DNA of 36,592 nt from Nitrospirota bacterium (lineage in GTDB: Bacteria > Nitrospirota > Nitrospiria > Nitrospirales > NS-4). Location: assembly GCA_005877615.1 (NCBI GenBank), contig VBOD01000013.1, forward strand, positions 1 through 36,592. Direction: 5' to 3'. The position numbers and the translations under genes are program-made. Positions 1-8,709 of this stretch are shown in pieces; position 1 is the stretch's first letter; each line of letters opens with the position of its first letter. The notes under the pieces are model-generated. The model was not told the DNA's origin and did not search any database. It worked only from the letters and a program-made list of their open reading frames with translations.

Positions 1-438
1 TGCAAGAGCTTCACGACAATGAGGGTGGAGCTTAGGGCTGCCGCCACCGCTACATAGAGAAGATCGAAGTTCCCGTTGCCTATCCTATAGCCGAAGAATC
101 GGAATGCTAAAAGGCCCAATGCCACACAGGCGGCAAACTGCACGATCCCCAGTGTCAACATGGACTTGCCCATCTTCACGAGTTCCCGAAGATTGATCTC
201 CATGCCGATGATAAAGAGGAGCAAGTTGAGCCCTATCTCGGAGATCAGCTCAATATTGGCTTCATTCGTCACAAGCCCAAACCCTAGGTGGGTTCCCAGA
301 AGTACACCGCCCAGGACATATCCGAGAATCAATGGCTGGCGTAAGAGCCGCGCCACGTGGGACGCTGCCGCTGCGAAGATGATCCCGTAGGCGATGTCGG
401 TTAGAAGTGAAAGGGATTGGTCAATCGCTGGGCTCATC
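1..438 (-). CDS. Cation:proton antiporter, KefB/CPA2-type (partial, N-terminal part only)
   Basis: Reverse-strand translation from ATG at 438: MSPAIDQSLSLLTDIAYGIIFAAAASHVARLLRQPLILGYVLGGVLLGTHLGFGLVTNEANIELISEIGLNLLLFIIGMEINLRELVK..., typical of the CPA2 antiporter N-terminus; runs off the window edge. Confidence 0.85.
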
Positions 439-756
439 TCCCGTTCCCTCGGCGGCCTGGTCCAGTTCTTCCATCATGCCTTCGTCGAAGTCTTCGCCTG
501 TCTCCCCGGCCATCTTCTTCATAAACCGCGCCATGCTCTTGGGATCGCTCTCATCGAGGTCGCCGAAGCTGCTCGGGTCGGCCAGCGACTCGAGGCGGGC
601 CTCTTCTGACTTGGGGGTGGCGATGCGGGACATAAGCCTGGTCAATCGCTCGCTCCCGCAGTGTTGGCAGCGCGCCGGCTCGGGGTTGCTGACGCTCAGG
701 ATGAAGAGCGTGGTGCGCTTGCGGCAGGCGTCGCATTGGTATTCGTAAATCGGCAT
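421..756 (-). CDS. FmdB-family zinc-ribbon regulatory protein
   Basis: MPIYEYQCDACRKRTTLFILSVSNPEPARCQHCGSERLTRLMSRIATPKSEE...; MPxYEYxCxxC...CxxC zinc ribbon. Start set at internal Met 20 of the ORF-track entry. Confidence 0.85.
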   Translation of the reverse strand: MPIYEYQCDACRKRTTLFILSVSNPEPARCQHCGSERLTRLMSRIATPKSEEARLESLADPSSFGDLDESDPKSMARFMKKMAGETGEDFDEGMMEELDQAAEGTGDEPSD

Positions 757-893
757 TCCAGCACCTCTGCTTCGTGCCCAGAAATGTTGCTCAAAATCTG
801 CGGTGGACGTCAACCCTCCTCATACTATAATGGTAAGCAAGAAGGCAAACCCGGCAATGCCGGCATCCGCGATCACGACCGGAGGGGAAGAGC

Positions 894-1250
894 ATGGACA
901 TTCGGACCGAGAGCCGCAACGTGACGATGGTCCCTCAGTGGCAGGAAGAAATCGAGGCCCGCTTACATGACCTCCAGGACGGGCACAACGACATCCTCCA
1001 CGCCAGGGTGATCCTGGAAAGGAACCGGCACCATAACAAGGGGCCCAGGATCGCCATGGCGCGGCTGGTGTGCAACGTGCGGGGCGGAACCTTCACCGCC
1101 TCGAAAACCGAAGAGACGTTCGAAGAGGCCATCCGGGCGACGTTCAACGCGATGGAGGAGGAGTTACGAACGTTCCGGGAAAAGAGGAAGCAGCGGGCGC
1201 GGGTCGAATCGGCCCGACGGAAGCCGGGCAAAAGGACGCGGTTCGACTGA
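894..1250 (+). CDS. HPF/RaiA-like ribosome-associated protein
   Basis: MDIRTESRNVTMVPQWQEEIEARLHDLQDGHNDILHARVILERNRHHNKGPRIAMARLVCNVRGG...; beta-alpha-beta S30AE-like pattern; SD-like ggagggg before the ATG. Confidence 0.7.
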   Translation: MDIRTESRNVTMVPQWQEEIEARLHDLQDGHNDILHARVILERNRHHNKGPRIAMARLVCNVRGGTFTASKTEETFEEAIRATFNAMEEELRTFREKRKQRARVESARRKPGKRTRFD

Positions 1251-1293
1251 AACCGCGCCGGAGGCCATAGTAGGAGACAGGCAGGGAGGTCGC

Positions 1294-2316
1294 GTGCGCG
1301 CGTTGGTCAAGACGAAGGCCGTCCCGGGGTTGGAGCTGGTGGACGTCCCCAAGCCGTCGGCCGGCCCGGGGCAAGTGGTCGTACGGGTTCTGGCCACGTC
1401 CCTCTGCGGGACCGATAACCACATCTACCGCTGGGACGAGTGGGCGCAGGGACGCATCCACCCGCCGCGCATCATCGGCCACGAACTGTGCGGCGAGGTC
1501 GTCGAGGCCGGCCCCGGCGTGGCGGCGGTCGCCATCGGGGATTACGTCGCGGCCGAGTCGCACATCACGTGCGCCGTGTGCTTCCAGTGCCGGACAGGCA
1601 ACGCGCACGTGTGCAAGAACTACCGGATCCTGGGCATCGACGAAGACGGCTCGTACGCCGAGTACGTGAGGCTTCCCGAGCGCGTCCTGTGGAAGACCTC
1701 GCGGGAGATCCCGCCGGAATTCGCCTGCCTGCAAGAGCCACTGGGCAATGCCGTCCACGCGGCGCTGGTGGAGGACCTCACCGGGCAATCCGTGCTGATC
1801 ACCGGCTGCGGCCCGACGGGGCTCTTCGCGACGGCGGTGGCCCGCACCGCAGGCGCCGGCGTGATCATCGCCTCGGACGTGAGCGACTACCGGCTGGGCC
1901 TCGCCAAGCAATTGGGCGCGGACTACACGATCAATCCCACCAGGGACGACACCGACCTAATCACTCGCGTGACGGGCGGGGAGGGGGTGGACGTGGCGCT
2001 GGAGATGTCCGGAAACCCTGCCGCGATCCACAAGTGCTTCCTGTACGTCAAGAACGGCGGTCGCGTCACGCTGTTCGGCATCCCGGAGGCGCAAGTCAGC
2101 TTCGACATGACGAACGAGATCATCTTCAAAGGCATCCGGGTCTACGGCGTGACGGGGCGGCGCCTGTTCCAGACCTGGTACCGTCTTTCTGGGCTCTTCA
2201 AGGCGGGCCTCAACATCAAGCCTGTCGTCACCCACGTCCTGCCCTTGGACAAATTCGCCGAAGGGTTCGACCTGGTAGCGAAAGGCCAGTGCGGCAAAGT
2301 GGTCCTCCGACCGTAG
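1294..2316 (+). CDS. tdh: L-threonine 3-dehydrogenase (zinc MDR family)
   Basis: Zinc-MDR motifs GHELCGEVVEAGPGV, C..C..C structural zinc region, GCGPTGLFA; directly followed by kbl-like gene. Confidence 0.88.
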   Translation: MRALVKTKAVPGLELVDVPKPSAGPGQVVVRVLATSLCGTDNHIYRWDEWAQGRIHPPRIIGHELCGEVVEAGPGVAAVAIGDYVAAESHITCAVCFQCRTGNAHVCKNYRILGIDEDGSYAEYVRLPERVLWKTSREIPPEFACLQEPLGNAVHAALVEDLTGQSVLITGCGPTGLFATAVARTAGAGVIIASDVSDYRLGLAKQLGADYTINPTRDDTDLITRVTGGEGVDVALEMSGNPAAIHKCFLYVKNGGRVTLFGIPEAQVSFDMTNEIIFKGIRVYGVTGRRLFQTWYRLSGLFKAGLNIKPVVTHVLPLDKFAEGFDLVAKGQCGKVVLRP

Positions 2317-3507
2317 ATGTCGTACGACAAGATCAAATCGCTCATCGAGCAGCAGCTCGCGGAGATCCGGGCGGCGGGGTTGTATAAGACCGAGCGCGTC
2401 CTGCTGGGCCCGCAGGGGGGCAGCATCCGCGTCGCGCAGGGGACAGCCATCAACCTTTGCGCCAATAATTACCTGGGCCTGGCCAACCATCCGGCGATCG
2501 TAGAGGCGGCGGCGCATGCGGTCCGCATGCGAGGGTACGGCATGGCCTCGGTGCGATTCATCTGCGGGACGCAGGACCTCCACAAGGATCTCGAACGAGC
2601 CATCACGTCGTTCCTCGGCGCCGGCGATACCATCCTCTACAGTTCCTGTTTCGACGCGAACACTGGCCTCTTTGAGACGCTTCTCGGCGAGGACGACGCC
2701 GTGCTCAGCGACGCGCTGAACCACGCGAGCGTGATCGACGGCATCCGCCTGTGCAAGGCCCAGCGGTACCGGTACGCGCACGGCGACATGGCCGACCTGG
2801 AAAAGGGCCTGCGGGAGACGGCGGGGCGGCGCATCCGCCTGATCGCCACCGATGGGGTCTTTTCGATGGACGGGGACTTCGCCCGGCTCGATGCGATCGT
2901 CGAGCTGGCCGAGCGGTACGGCGCCATCGTGATGGTGGACGACAGCCACGCGACCGGTTTCATCGGCCCCACCGGACGGGGGACGCCGGAACTGTTCGGC
3001 GTGGCCGACAAGGTGGACCTGATCACGAGCACGCTTGGCAAGGCAGTAGGAGGCGGGACCGGCGGCTTCACGGCGGGCCGGCGCGAGTTGATCGAATTGC
3101 TGCGCCAGCGGTCACGTCCGTACCTGTTCTCGAACGCCATCCCGCCGATGATCTGCGCGGCGGGCTTGAAGGCGTTGGAACTGATCCGGCAGGGCGGCGA
3201 GCTGCGGAGGCGGCTGGAGGAGAACGCGCGGTTCCTGAGACAGGCTCTGGAGAAGCTTGGATTCAAGGTCAGGCCCGGCATGCACCCGATCATGCCGGTC
3301 ATGCTCGGCGACGCGGCGCTGGCCGTGCGGATAGCGGACCGTTTGTTGGAGGAAGGCGTGTATGTGATCGGGTTCAGCTACCCCGTCGTGCCCAAGGGAG
3401 AAGCGCGCATCCGGGTGCAGGTCTCGGCGGCGCACACTCGCGAGCAGCTCAGCCAGGCGGTGACGGCCTTCGAAAAGGTGGGGCGGGAGTTGGGCGTCAT
3501 TTCATAG
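2317..3507 (+). CDS. kbl: Glycine C-acetyltransferase (2-amino-3-ketobutyrate CoA ligase)
   Basis: [50 protein letters not shown]; alpha-oxoamine synthase family, abutting tdh. Confidence 0.88.
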   Translation: MSYDKIKSLIEQQLAEIRAAGLYKTERVLLGPQGGSIRVAQGTAINLCANNYLGLANHPAIVEAAAHAVRMRGYGMASVRFICGTQDLHKDLERAITSFLGAGDTILYSSCFDANTGLFETLLGEDDAVLSDALNHASVIDGIRLCKAQRYRYAHGDMADLEKGLRETAGRRIRLIATDGVFSMDGDFARLDAIVELAERYGAIVMVDDSHATGFIGPTGRGTPELFGVADKVDLITSTLGKAVGGGTGGFTAGRRELIELLRQRSRPYLFSNAIPPMICAAGLKALELIRQGGELRRRLEENARFLRQALEKLGFKVRPGMHPIMPVMLGDAALAVRIADRLLEEGVYVIGFSYPVVPKGEARIRVQVSAAHTREQLSQAVTAFEKVGRELGVIS

Positions 3508-3567
3508 CCGCTGACGGCTTTTCGCCTGCCTTTCTGATTGACACTCCTCCAAACATGGTCTTAGTCT

Positions 3568-3987
3568 TTGGGTATGGGTTCACGCATTCTTCGAGCCATC
3601 ATCGTGCCGGGGCTGGTCCTGGTCGCCGGCGCCTTGCCCGTGCACGCCGATGAACCCATTGCAATCGGCACGATCCTTCGTGATGCTGACTCCTATCACC
3701 TTCATTCGGTCCTCTTGAAAGGTAAGGTTCGAGATTCGCAGGTGATTGCTCCCTTTCTTCCTCCCACCGAGCAGTGCCCCAAGCACCACGTAGCGGTCGC
3801 GTTTACTCTTGACGATGAAACCGGTTTCATCCAGGTGGGAGCTCATCTCTGTGGGAATCGCTCGATCAAGAATGGAGACAATGTGCTGCTCCGTGCCATT
3901 ATACTTGTTGCTCACGAGTACACTGATGGAGAAGATCGGCGAACGGTGGCGGCAATCTTGAAAGGAATGCAGCGTCTAGGAGATTAG
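3568..3987 (+). CDS. Hypothetical exported protein
   Basis: 139 aa ORF with signal peptide-like N-terminus (MGMGSRILRAIIVPGLVLVAGALPVHADE). Confidence 0.55.
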   Translation: MGMGSRILRAIIVPGLVLVAGALPVHADEPIAIGTILRDADSYHLHSVLLKGKVRDSQVIAPFLPPTEQCPKHHVAVAFTLDDETGFIQVGAHLCGNRSIKNGDNVLLRAIILVAHEYTDGEDRRTVAAILKGMQRLGD

Positions 3988-4024
3988 CGCTCTAGAAAAA
4001 GTAGGCTCGTTTAAAGGGGGCGGC

Positions 4025-4438
4025 GTGGGCTTTCTGATCCGGGTGTTCGCGAATGCGCTGGCGATCCTCGCCGCCGCCTATATCCTGCCGGGGATCGAAG
4101 TCAGCGGCGGTCTGGCCGTGCTGGCGGCGGGTCTCGTGCTGGCGATCATCAATGCCGTCGTCCGGCCGGTGTTGATCTTCCTGACGTTGCCGTTCACGCT
4201 GGTGACGCTGGGACTCTTTCTCTTCGTCCTGAACGCTTTCTGCCTGTGGCTCACGTCCTGGCTGGTCAAGGGATTCGAGGTGCACGGGTTCTGGCCGGCG
4301 GTGTTCGGGGCCATGCTTGTGAGCGTCGTGAGCTGGCTGCTGAACGCCTTCCTCAGCGACCGGGGCCAGGTCGTCGTCATCACCCGCCACAAGCGATTTC
4401 CTGGCGGCGACGTCATCGACATCTCCCCCAAACGCTAG
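4025..4438 (+). CDS. Phage-holin-family-like membrane protein
   Basis: GTG start; four hydrophobic segments; pattern FxxNALAILAAAYILPGIEVSGG...VLAIINAVVRPVLIFLTLPFTLVTLGLFLFVLNA typical of this membrane family. Confidence 0.8.
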   Translation: MGFLIRVFANALAILAAAYILPGIEVSGGLAVLAAGLVLAIINAVVRPVLIFLTLPFTLVTLGLFLFVLNAFCLWLTSWLVKGFEVHGFWPAVFGAMLVSVVSWLLNAFLSDRGQVVVITRHKRFPGGDVIDISPKR

Positions 4439-4445
4439 GTGCCCA

Positions 4446-4757
4446 CTAGCACCAGCGCCAATCCCACTTGCTCAAGGTCTTCTTATTGGTCAGAACCGGT
4501 TGCGACAGGTTCTCGCTGATGGGTTTGGGATTAAAAGTGAGGACGTATTCCACGCACACCTTGGGTATCTTCTCAGTTTGATACGTCCATACAGCGCTGC
4601 CTTCGGGATTGTCGGACGCCTTAAACGGCGAGCCGAGGTACTGTGTCACGTCGTACTGAGTACTGTGCCCGACCCCCTTTCTGAGGTAGAAACTGGGCGC
4701 GGCGTACATGGCGGCGACGACTCCGAGCACTACAATGAGCACGATTGTCTTGATCAT
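4446..4757 (-). CDS. Small hypothetical membrane-anchored/exported protein
   Basis: MIKTIVLIVVLGVVAAMYAAPSFYLRKGVGHSTQYDVTQYLGSPFKASDNPEGSAVWTYQTEKIPKVCVEYVLTFNPK...; start is an internal Met of the 4446..5195 ORF. Confidence 0.55.
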   Translation of the reverse strand: MIKTIVLIVVLGVVAAMYAAPSFYLRKGVGHSTQYDVTQYLGSPFKASDNPEGSAVWTYQTEKIPKVCVEYVLTFNPKPISENLSQPVLTNKKTLSKWDWRWC

Positions 4758-4773
4758 GTCTTCCCTTGTCCAC

Positions 4774-5475
4774 TCACTTCTTGGGCGGAGCGTTGAAGCG
4801 CCAGTCATTGAATTCTTCGATGACAGGGTCCAGGTTGAAGGCCACGCTGACGCGCGGCGCGGACCCGTTGTACACGCCGACGGCGTGCGAGAGCCAGCCG
4901 GGGAACAACACGCATTGCCCGGCGGTGGGCGTGAACGCGATGCTCTTTCCGGCGTCGTGCAGTTCGGGCACGGCGTAGCGCAGATAGGGGGCCAGCATCG
5001 TGGCCAGGCACCCGCGAGGATCAAACAGCAGGAGGTCGCCGCCGCTCTTGCCGTCCGCGGCGATGTCTCCGACGTCCGCGTAGTACACGCCCGACCAGAA
5101 GGTGCCGGGGTGCGGGTGGACCGAATTGCTGCCTCCCTTGCGCTGCACGTTCGCCCAAGTCTCGACGACCTGCCAGCGGGGATGTTTGCCGGCAAGGTCC
5201 GGCGCCCGTTCGGAGAATTCCGTCGCCTGCGTGGCGACTTCGATGATCGGGGTCATGAGGTCTTTGAGGACCGGCCCGGCCCACTCGAACATGGACATGT
5301 CGTGCGGCGAGGACCAGCCGACGACCTCGTGGTCCGCCTCGGCGGGGTGGGAGGCCTCCCGCTCGAGAATCGCCCGGCGCAGCTCCTTGTTGACGCGCTC
5401 GTGGTCCGGGACGGTGAAGACCAGCAGCGGGGTGGAGAAAATCGGCCGGATGCGGATTTCCATCTCCTTGGACAT
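4774..5475 (-). CDS. Putative 2-oxoglutarate/Fe(II)-dependent oxygenase
   Basis: Contains HPHPGTFWSGVYYADVGD, FTPTAGQCVLFPGWLSHAVGVYNGSAPRVSVAFN; double-stranded beta-helix with HxH...H and R-x-S features of the putative 2OG-FeII oxygenase family. Confidence 0.8.
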   Translation of the reverse strand: MSKEMEIRIRPIFSTPLLVFTVPDHERVNKELRRAILEREASHPAEADHEVVGWSSPHDMSMFEWAGPVLKDLMTPIIEVATQATEFSERAPDLAGKHPRWQVVETWANVQRKGGSNSVHPHPGTFWSGVYYADVGDIAADGKSGGDLLLFDPRGCLATMLAPYLRYAVPELHDAGKSIAFTPTAGQCVLFPGWLSHAVGVYNGSAPRVSVAFNLDPVIEEFNDWRFNAPPKK

Positions 5476-5550
5476 GCCAATACCTTTCGTGCTGCGTCAA
5501 TCGAGAATATCGTCAGGTCAGCGGGGTGTCAAGTTAGCCTGGATCGCGCC

Positions 5551-5588
5551 TTGAGAAGCCTGCCTTGCTCCGTTATAATGCGTCCCTC
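5551..5588 (+). promoter_or_regulatory. Predicted sigma70-type promoter (TTGAGA-N17-TATAAT)
   Basis: TTGAGA at 5551-5556, 17-nt spacer, TATAAT at 5574-5579; predicted start site about 5585-5587, just before ATG at 5589. Confidence 0.7.
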
Positions 5589-6077
5589 ATGGCGTTTCCC
5601 GCCAAAGACTTTGTGAGTCTGCTCCAGGACGTGGGATTCGACTTCTTCACCGGGGTTCCGGATTCGACGTTGGGTGGGGTCATCGCCACCTTGATCGAGC
5701 GGCGGATTTATATCCCGGCGGTCCGCGAAGATGAGGCGGTGGGTCTGGCGGCCGGGGCCTACATGGGTGGCAAGATACCGGCGGTGCTGATGCAGAACTC
5801 GGGGCTGGGAACGTCTTTGAACGCGTTGATCTCGCTGAACCTGATCTATGTGCAGCCGTGTCTGCTCCTGATCTCCTGGCGCGGCCACGACGGGAAGGAT
5901 GCCCCCGAGCATCTGGTGATGGGGCAGGTCATGACGAAGTTGCTCGATCTGGTGCGCATCCCGCACCGCGCTTTGCGCGCGGAAACCGTGCGCGAGGACG
6001 TGGGCTGGGCCGGGCAGGTCTTCATGTCGCAACGCATCCCAGTCGCCCTGCTGGTCACCCCGGGAGTCTTTTCGTGA
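5589..6077 (+). CDS. Phosphonopyruvate/sulfopyruvate decarboxylase, alpha (N-terminal TPP-binding half) subunit
   Basis: DFVSLLQDVGFDFFTGVPDSTLGG, EDEAVGLAAGAYMGGKIPAVLMQNSGLGTSLNALISLN, LLISWRGHDGKDAPEHLVMG; matches AepY/ComD pattern. ATG 5589 preferred over upstream in-frame start. Confidence 0.85.
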   Translation: MAFPAKDFVSLLQDVGFDFFTGVPDSTLGGVIATLIERRIYIPAVREDEAVGLAAGAYMGGKIPAVLMQNSGLGTSLNALISLNLIYVQPCLLLISWRGHDGKDAPEHLVMGQVMTKLLDLVRIPHRALRAETVREDVGWAGQVFMSQRIPVALLVTPGVFS

Positions 6078-6667
6078 GGCCCGAAGAAGGGGTCCTCACC
6101 AGCCGCAGCCGCGCGCTCGGAGCGGTGCTCGAGTTGCTCACCGACGAGCTTGTCGTCGTCTGCAACGGATTCCCCTCGCGGGAGGTTTACGCGCTGCGCG
6201 ACCGGCCGGAGAATTTCTATATGATCGGGTCCATGGGCTTGGCGTCGGCGATCGGCCTTGGCGTCGCCCTGGCGCAACCAAGGCGCAAGGTGGTGGTGTT
6301 GGACGGCGACGGCAACGTGTTGATGGCCATGGGCACGCTGGCGACGGTGGGAGCGTTGAAGCCGAGGAATTTCGTGCACATCGTGTTCGACAACGAAGTG
6401 TACGGCAGTACCGGCAACCAGCCGACGCTCTCGCAAACCGTGCGACTGGAGCAGGTAGCCAAAGCCACCGGCTATAAGAACGTGGAGCGGGTGCGTGAGC
6501 TGGACGATACAGTGTACGAGGCGAAGACGATGTTGAAGGAAGACGGTCCGAGTTTTCTGCTCGTGAAAGTCTCGGAGCTGGCGGAGGACGTGGGTCGGGT
6601 GGGGATCGAGCCGGCGGCCATGACCGAGCGATTTCGGAAGGCCGCCATGGGAGGCCACGCGTCATGA
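6074..6667 (+). CDS. Phosphonopyruvate/sulfopyruvate decarboxylase, beta (C-terminal half) subunit
   Basis: GTG start overlapping the alpha stop (GTGA); FYMIGSMGLASAIGLGVALAQPRRKVVVLDGDGNVLMAMGTLATVGALKPRNFVHIVFDNEVYGSTGNQPT; TPP motif GDGN...N. Confidence 0.85.
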   Translation: MRPEEGVLTSRSRALGAVLELLTDELVVVCNGFPSREVYALRDRPENFYMIGSMGLASAIGLGVALAQPRRKVVVLDGDGNVLMAMGTLATVGALKPRNFVHIVFDNEVYGSTGNQPTLSQTVRLEQVAKATGYKNVERVRELDDTVYEAKTMLKEDGPSFLLVKVSELAEDVGRVGIEPAAMTERFRKAAMGGHAS

Positions 6668-7959
6668 TCTTATTGAACCCCGGTCCCGTCAACGTGTCCG
6701 AGCGCGTGCGGCAGGCGTTGCTGAAACCGGACATTTGCCATCGTGAGTCAGAATTCAACGACTTGATCGAGGGCATCCGGGACAAGCTCATTCGGGCGTT
6801 CGCCCCCGGGGGGAATTTCGTGCCCATCCTCTTGACCGGGTCTGGCACGGCGGCCGTGGAGGCGGCCGTCACCTCTTGTCTGCCGCCGGGGCGCCGCATC
6901 CTCCTGATCAAGAACGGCGTGTACTCGCAGCGGATCTCGGCGATCGCCAACGCGCACAAGATGCAGAACATGGATATCTCGTTCGAGTGGGACCAGCGCG
7001 TCGAAAACGAACCGATCGAGGTCGCGCTCCGGCAGAACAAGGCAATCCAGGTCGTGGCGGTCGTCCATCACGAGACGTCCACCGGCATGCTCAACCCCGT
7101 CAAGGAGATCGGGGCGATCGCCAAGAAAGCCGGTCGCTTTCTGTTGGTGGACGGCGTCAGCAGCCTGGGCGGGGAAGAGATCGATTTTAATTCCTGCAAC
7201 GTGGGGTTGATGGCCGGCTCCTCGGGCAAGTGCATCCAGGGCTTTCCCGGGGTCGGGTTCGTCCTCGTTCGGCGGGACCTCATGGAGCAGATGGTGACTT
7301 ATGAACAGCGGTCGGTGTACCTTCACCTGCCCACCTATTACAGGCAGCAGGAGGAAGGCTCCATCCCATTCACCCCGGCAGTGCAACTCTACTATGCCTT
7401 CGACGAGGCGCTGAACGAGCTGCTGGAGGAAGGGGTGGCGAACCGCATCGCGCGATATCGCAAGCTGGCGCGTCTCATCCGAAACCGCATGCGGGCCATT
7501 CGGATGAAGTTCTACCTGCGCGAGCCCCTCTGGTCGAGCACTCTGTCTGCCTTCAACCTGCCGGAGGGCGTCTTCTACGATCACCTGCACGACCTGCTGC
7601 GCGAGCGGGGCTACATAGTGTACGCCGGCCAGGCTCAGTTGGCGGAGAGCATTTTCCGCGTGGCCAACATGGGGGCCTTGACCGAGGCCAACATCACCGG
7701 CTTCCTGGACGCCTTCGAAGAAGCCTTGCCGGAGGCGCAGAAGCGCGGCGAAGAGCGGTTGAAGGAGATGGAGCGCCTGACCGGTGACCGGAAGGAGAAG
7801 GAAGAGCGGGAGAAGGCCGAAGCCGAGGCGGCGAAGAAGGCCGAGGAAGAGGCGGCCCTCGTGGCCAAGGCGAAAGCTCTGGAGGAACTCGAGGCGAAAG
7901 CGGCCAGCAGGGAATCCAAAGAGAAGGACACTGGAGAAGAGGCGAAGACGAAAGCTTAA
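6664..7959 (+). CDS. 2-aminoethylphosphonate--pyruvate transaminase-like class V aminotransferase with charged C-terminal extension
   Basis: LLNPGPVNVSERVRQALL, VHHETSTGMLNPVKEIG, VDGVSSLGGEEID, SSGKCIQGFPGVGFVLVRR match the PhnW family; C-terminal ~55 aa are Lys/Glu/Ala-rich. Confidence 0.82.
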   Translation: MILLNPGPVNVSERVRQALLKPDICHRESEFNDLIEGIRDKLIRAFAPGGNFVPILLTGSGTAAVEAAVTSCLPPGRRILLIKNGVYSQRISAIANAHKMQNMDISFEWDQRVENEPIEVALRQNKAIQVVAVVHHETSTGMLNPVKEIGAIAKKAGRFLLVDGVSSLGGEEIDFNSCNVGLMAGSSGKCIQGFPGVGFVLVRRDLMEQMVTYEQRSVYLHLPTYYRQQEEGSIPFTPAVQLYYAFDEALNELLEEGVANRIARYRKLARLIRNRMRAIRMKFYLREPLWSSTLSAFNLPEGVFYDHLHDLLRERGYIVYAGQAQLAESIFRVANMGALTEANITGFLDAFEEALPEAQKRGEERLKEMERLTGDRKEKEEREKAEAEAAKKAEEEAALVAKAKALEELEAKAASRESKEKDTGEEAKTKA

Positions 7960-7974
7960 AGAACGAGATGATAT

Positions 7975-8709
7975 ATGAAAGCCATCATCCTGGCAGCGGG
8001 TGTCGGCAAACGCATCGGGGCGGCCACCGGGAATCGACCCAAGTGCCTGCACGAGTTCGGCGGGCGATCCCTGCTGGTCCGGTATCTCGATGCGTTGCTC
8101 GCAGTCGGGGTGAAGAGCGCGGTCCTCGTCGTGGGGCATCGGCAGGAACTGATCCGGGACGCGGTCGGGGAGAGTTATCGCGGCCTGGCGATTCGGTATG
8201 TGGTCAACGATCAGTACCACCGGGGCAGTCTCTATTCGCTGTGGCTGGCTCGCGGGAGCTTCGACGACGACCTGCTGATCATGGACTCCGATGTGCTGTG
8301 CCCGGCCTCGTTCGTGAGGCGGCTGGTCACGTCCCCCCATCCGAACGTCCTGTTGGTTGATGAGATGGCGCGTCAGGATTCAGAAGAGCGGATGGCGATC
8401 ATCCGGGGCGGCCGGGTGGTGGCGCTGACGAAGAAGATTCCGAACGAGCCGCCGGACCTGATCGGCGAGGGGGTGGGGTACATCAAAATCAACCGGGAGG
8501 ATGCCCGAGCCATGCTGGCTGCGATGGAGCCCTTTGTGCAAAAGGGCGAGCTGGACATGGAGTATGAGGATACCTGGGAGGCCTTCTTCCGCGCGGTTCC
8601 AGTGGGCTGCGAAAAGATCGGCGGGCAGCCGTGGATCGAAATTGACTTCCCGGAGGACATCGTGCGCGCCGAGCGGGAAGTGTTACCGAGACTACAGGAG
8701 ACGCTATGA
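7975..8709 (+). CDS. PntC/LicC-like nucleotidyltransferase (candidate phosphonate cytidylyltransferase)
   Basis: MKAIILAAGVGKRIGAATGNRPKCLHEFGGRSLLVRYLDAL; QYHRGSLYSLWLAR; LLIMDSDVLCP; PWIEIDFPEDIVRAE. Confidence 0.8.
   Translation: MKAIILAAGVGKRIGAATGNRPKCLHEFGGRSLLVRYLDALLAVGVKSAVLVVGHRQELIRDAVGESYRGLAIRYVVNDQYHRGSLYSLWLARGSFDDDLLIMDSDVLCPASFVRRLVTSPHPNVLLVDEMARQDSEERMAIIRGGRVVALTKKIPNEPPDLIGEGVGYIKINREDARAMLAAMEPFVQKGELDMEYEDTWEAFFRAVPVGCEKIGGQPWIEIDFPEDIVRAEREVLPRLQETL

Noticed and set aside
851-863. CCGGC-AAT-GCCGG hairpin in the leader of the HPF-like gene
   Set aside because: Only 5 bp in a GC-rich context, no T-tract; too likely by chance to report as a regulatory element.
1440-2387. 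315-aa + strand Arg/Gly-rich ORF overlapping tdh
   Set aside because: Typical out-of-frame translation of a high-GC gene; tdh in the other frame carries all family motifs.
2317-3507. Kbl considered as a serine palmitoyltransferase/capnine-type alpha-oxoamine synthase linked to the lipid operon
   Set aside because: It directly abuts a clear tdh, the classic threonine dehydrogenase-Kbl pair, and is separated from the lipid operon by unrelated genes.
6748-8340. 530-aa minus-strand ORF antisense to the transaminase/cytidylyltransferase genes
   Set aside because: Shadow ORF of GC-rich coding sequence; low-complexity composition with no recognisable motif, while the + strand genes are clearly conserved families.
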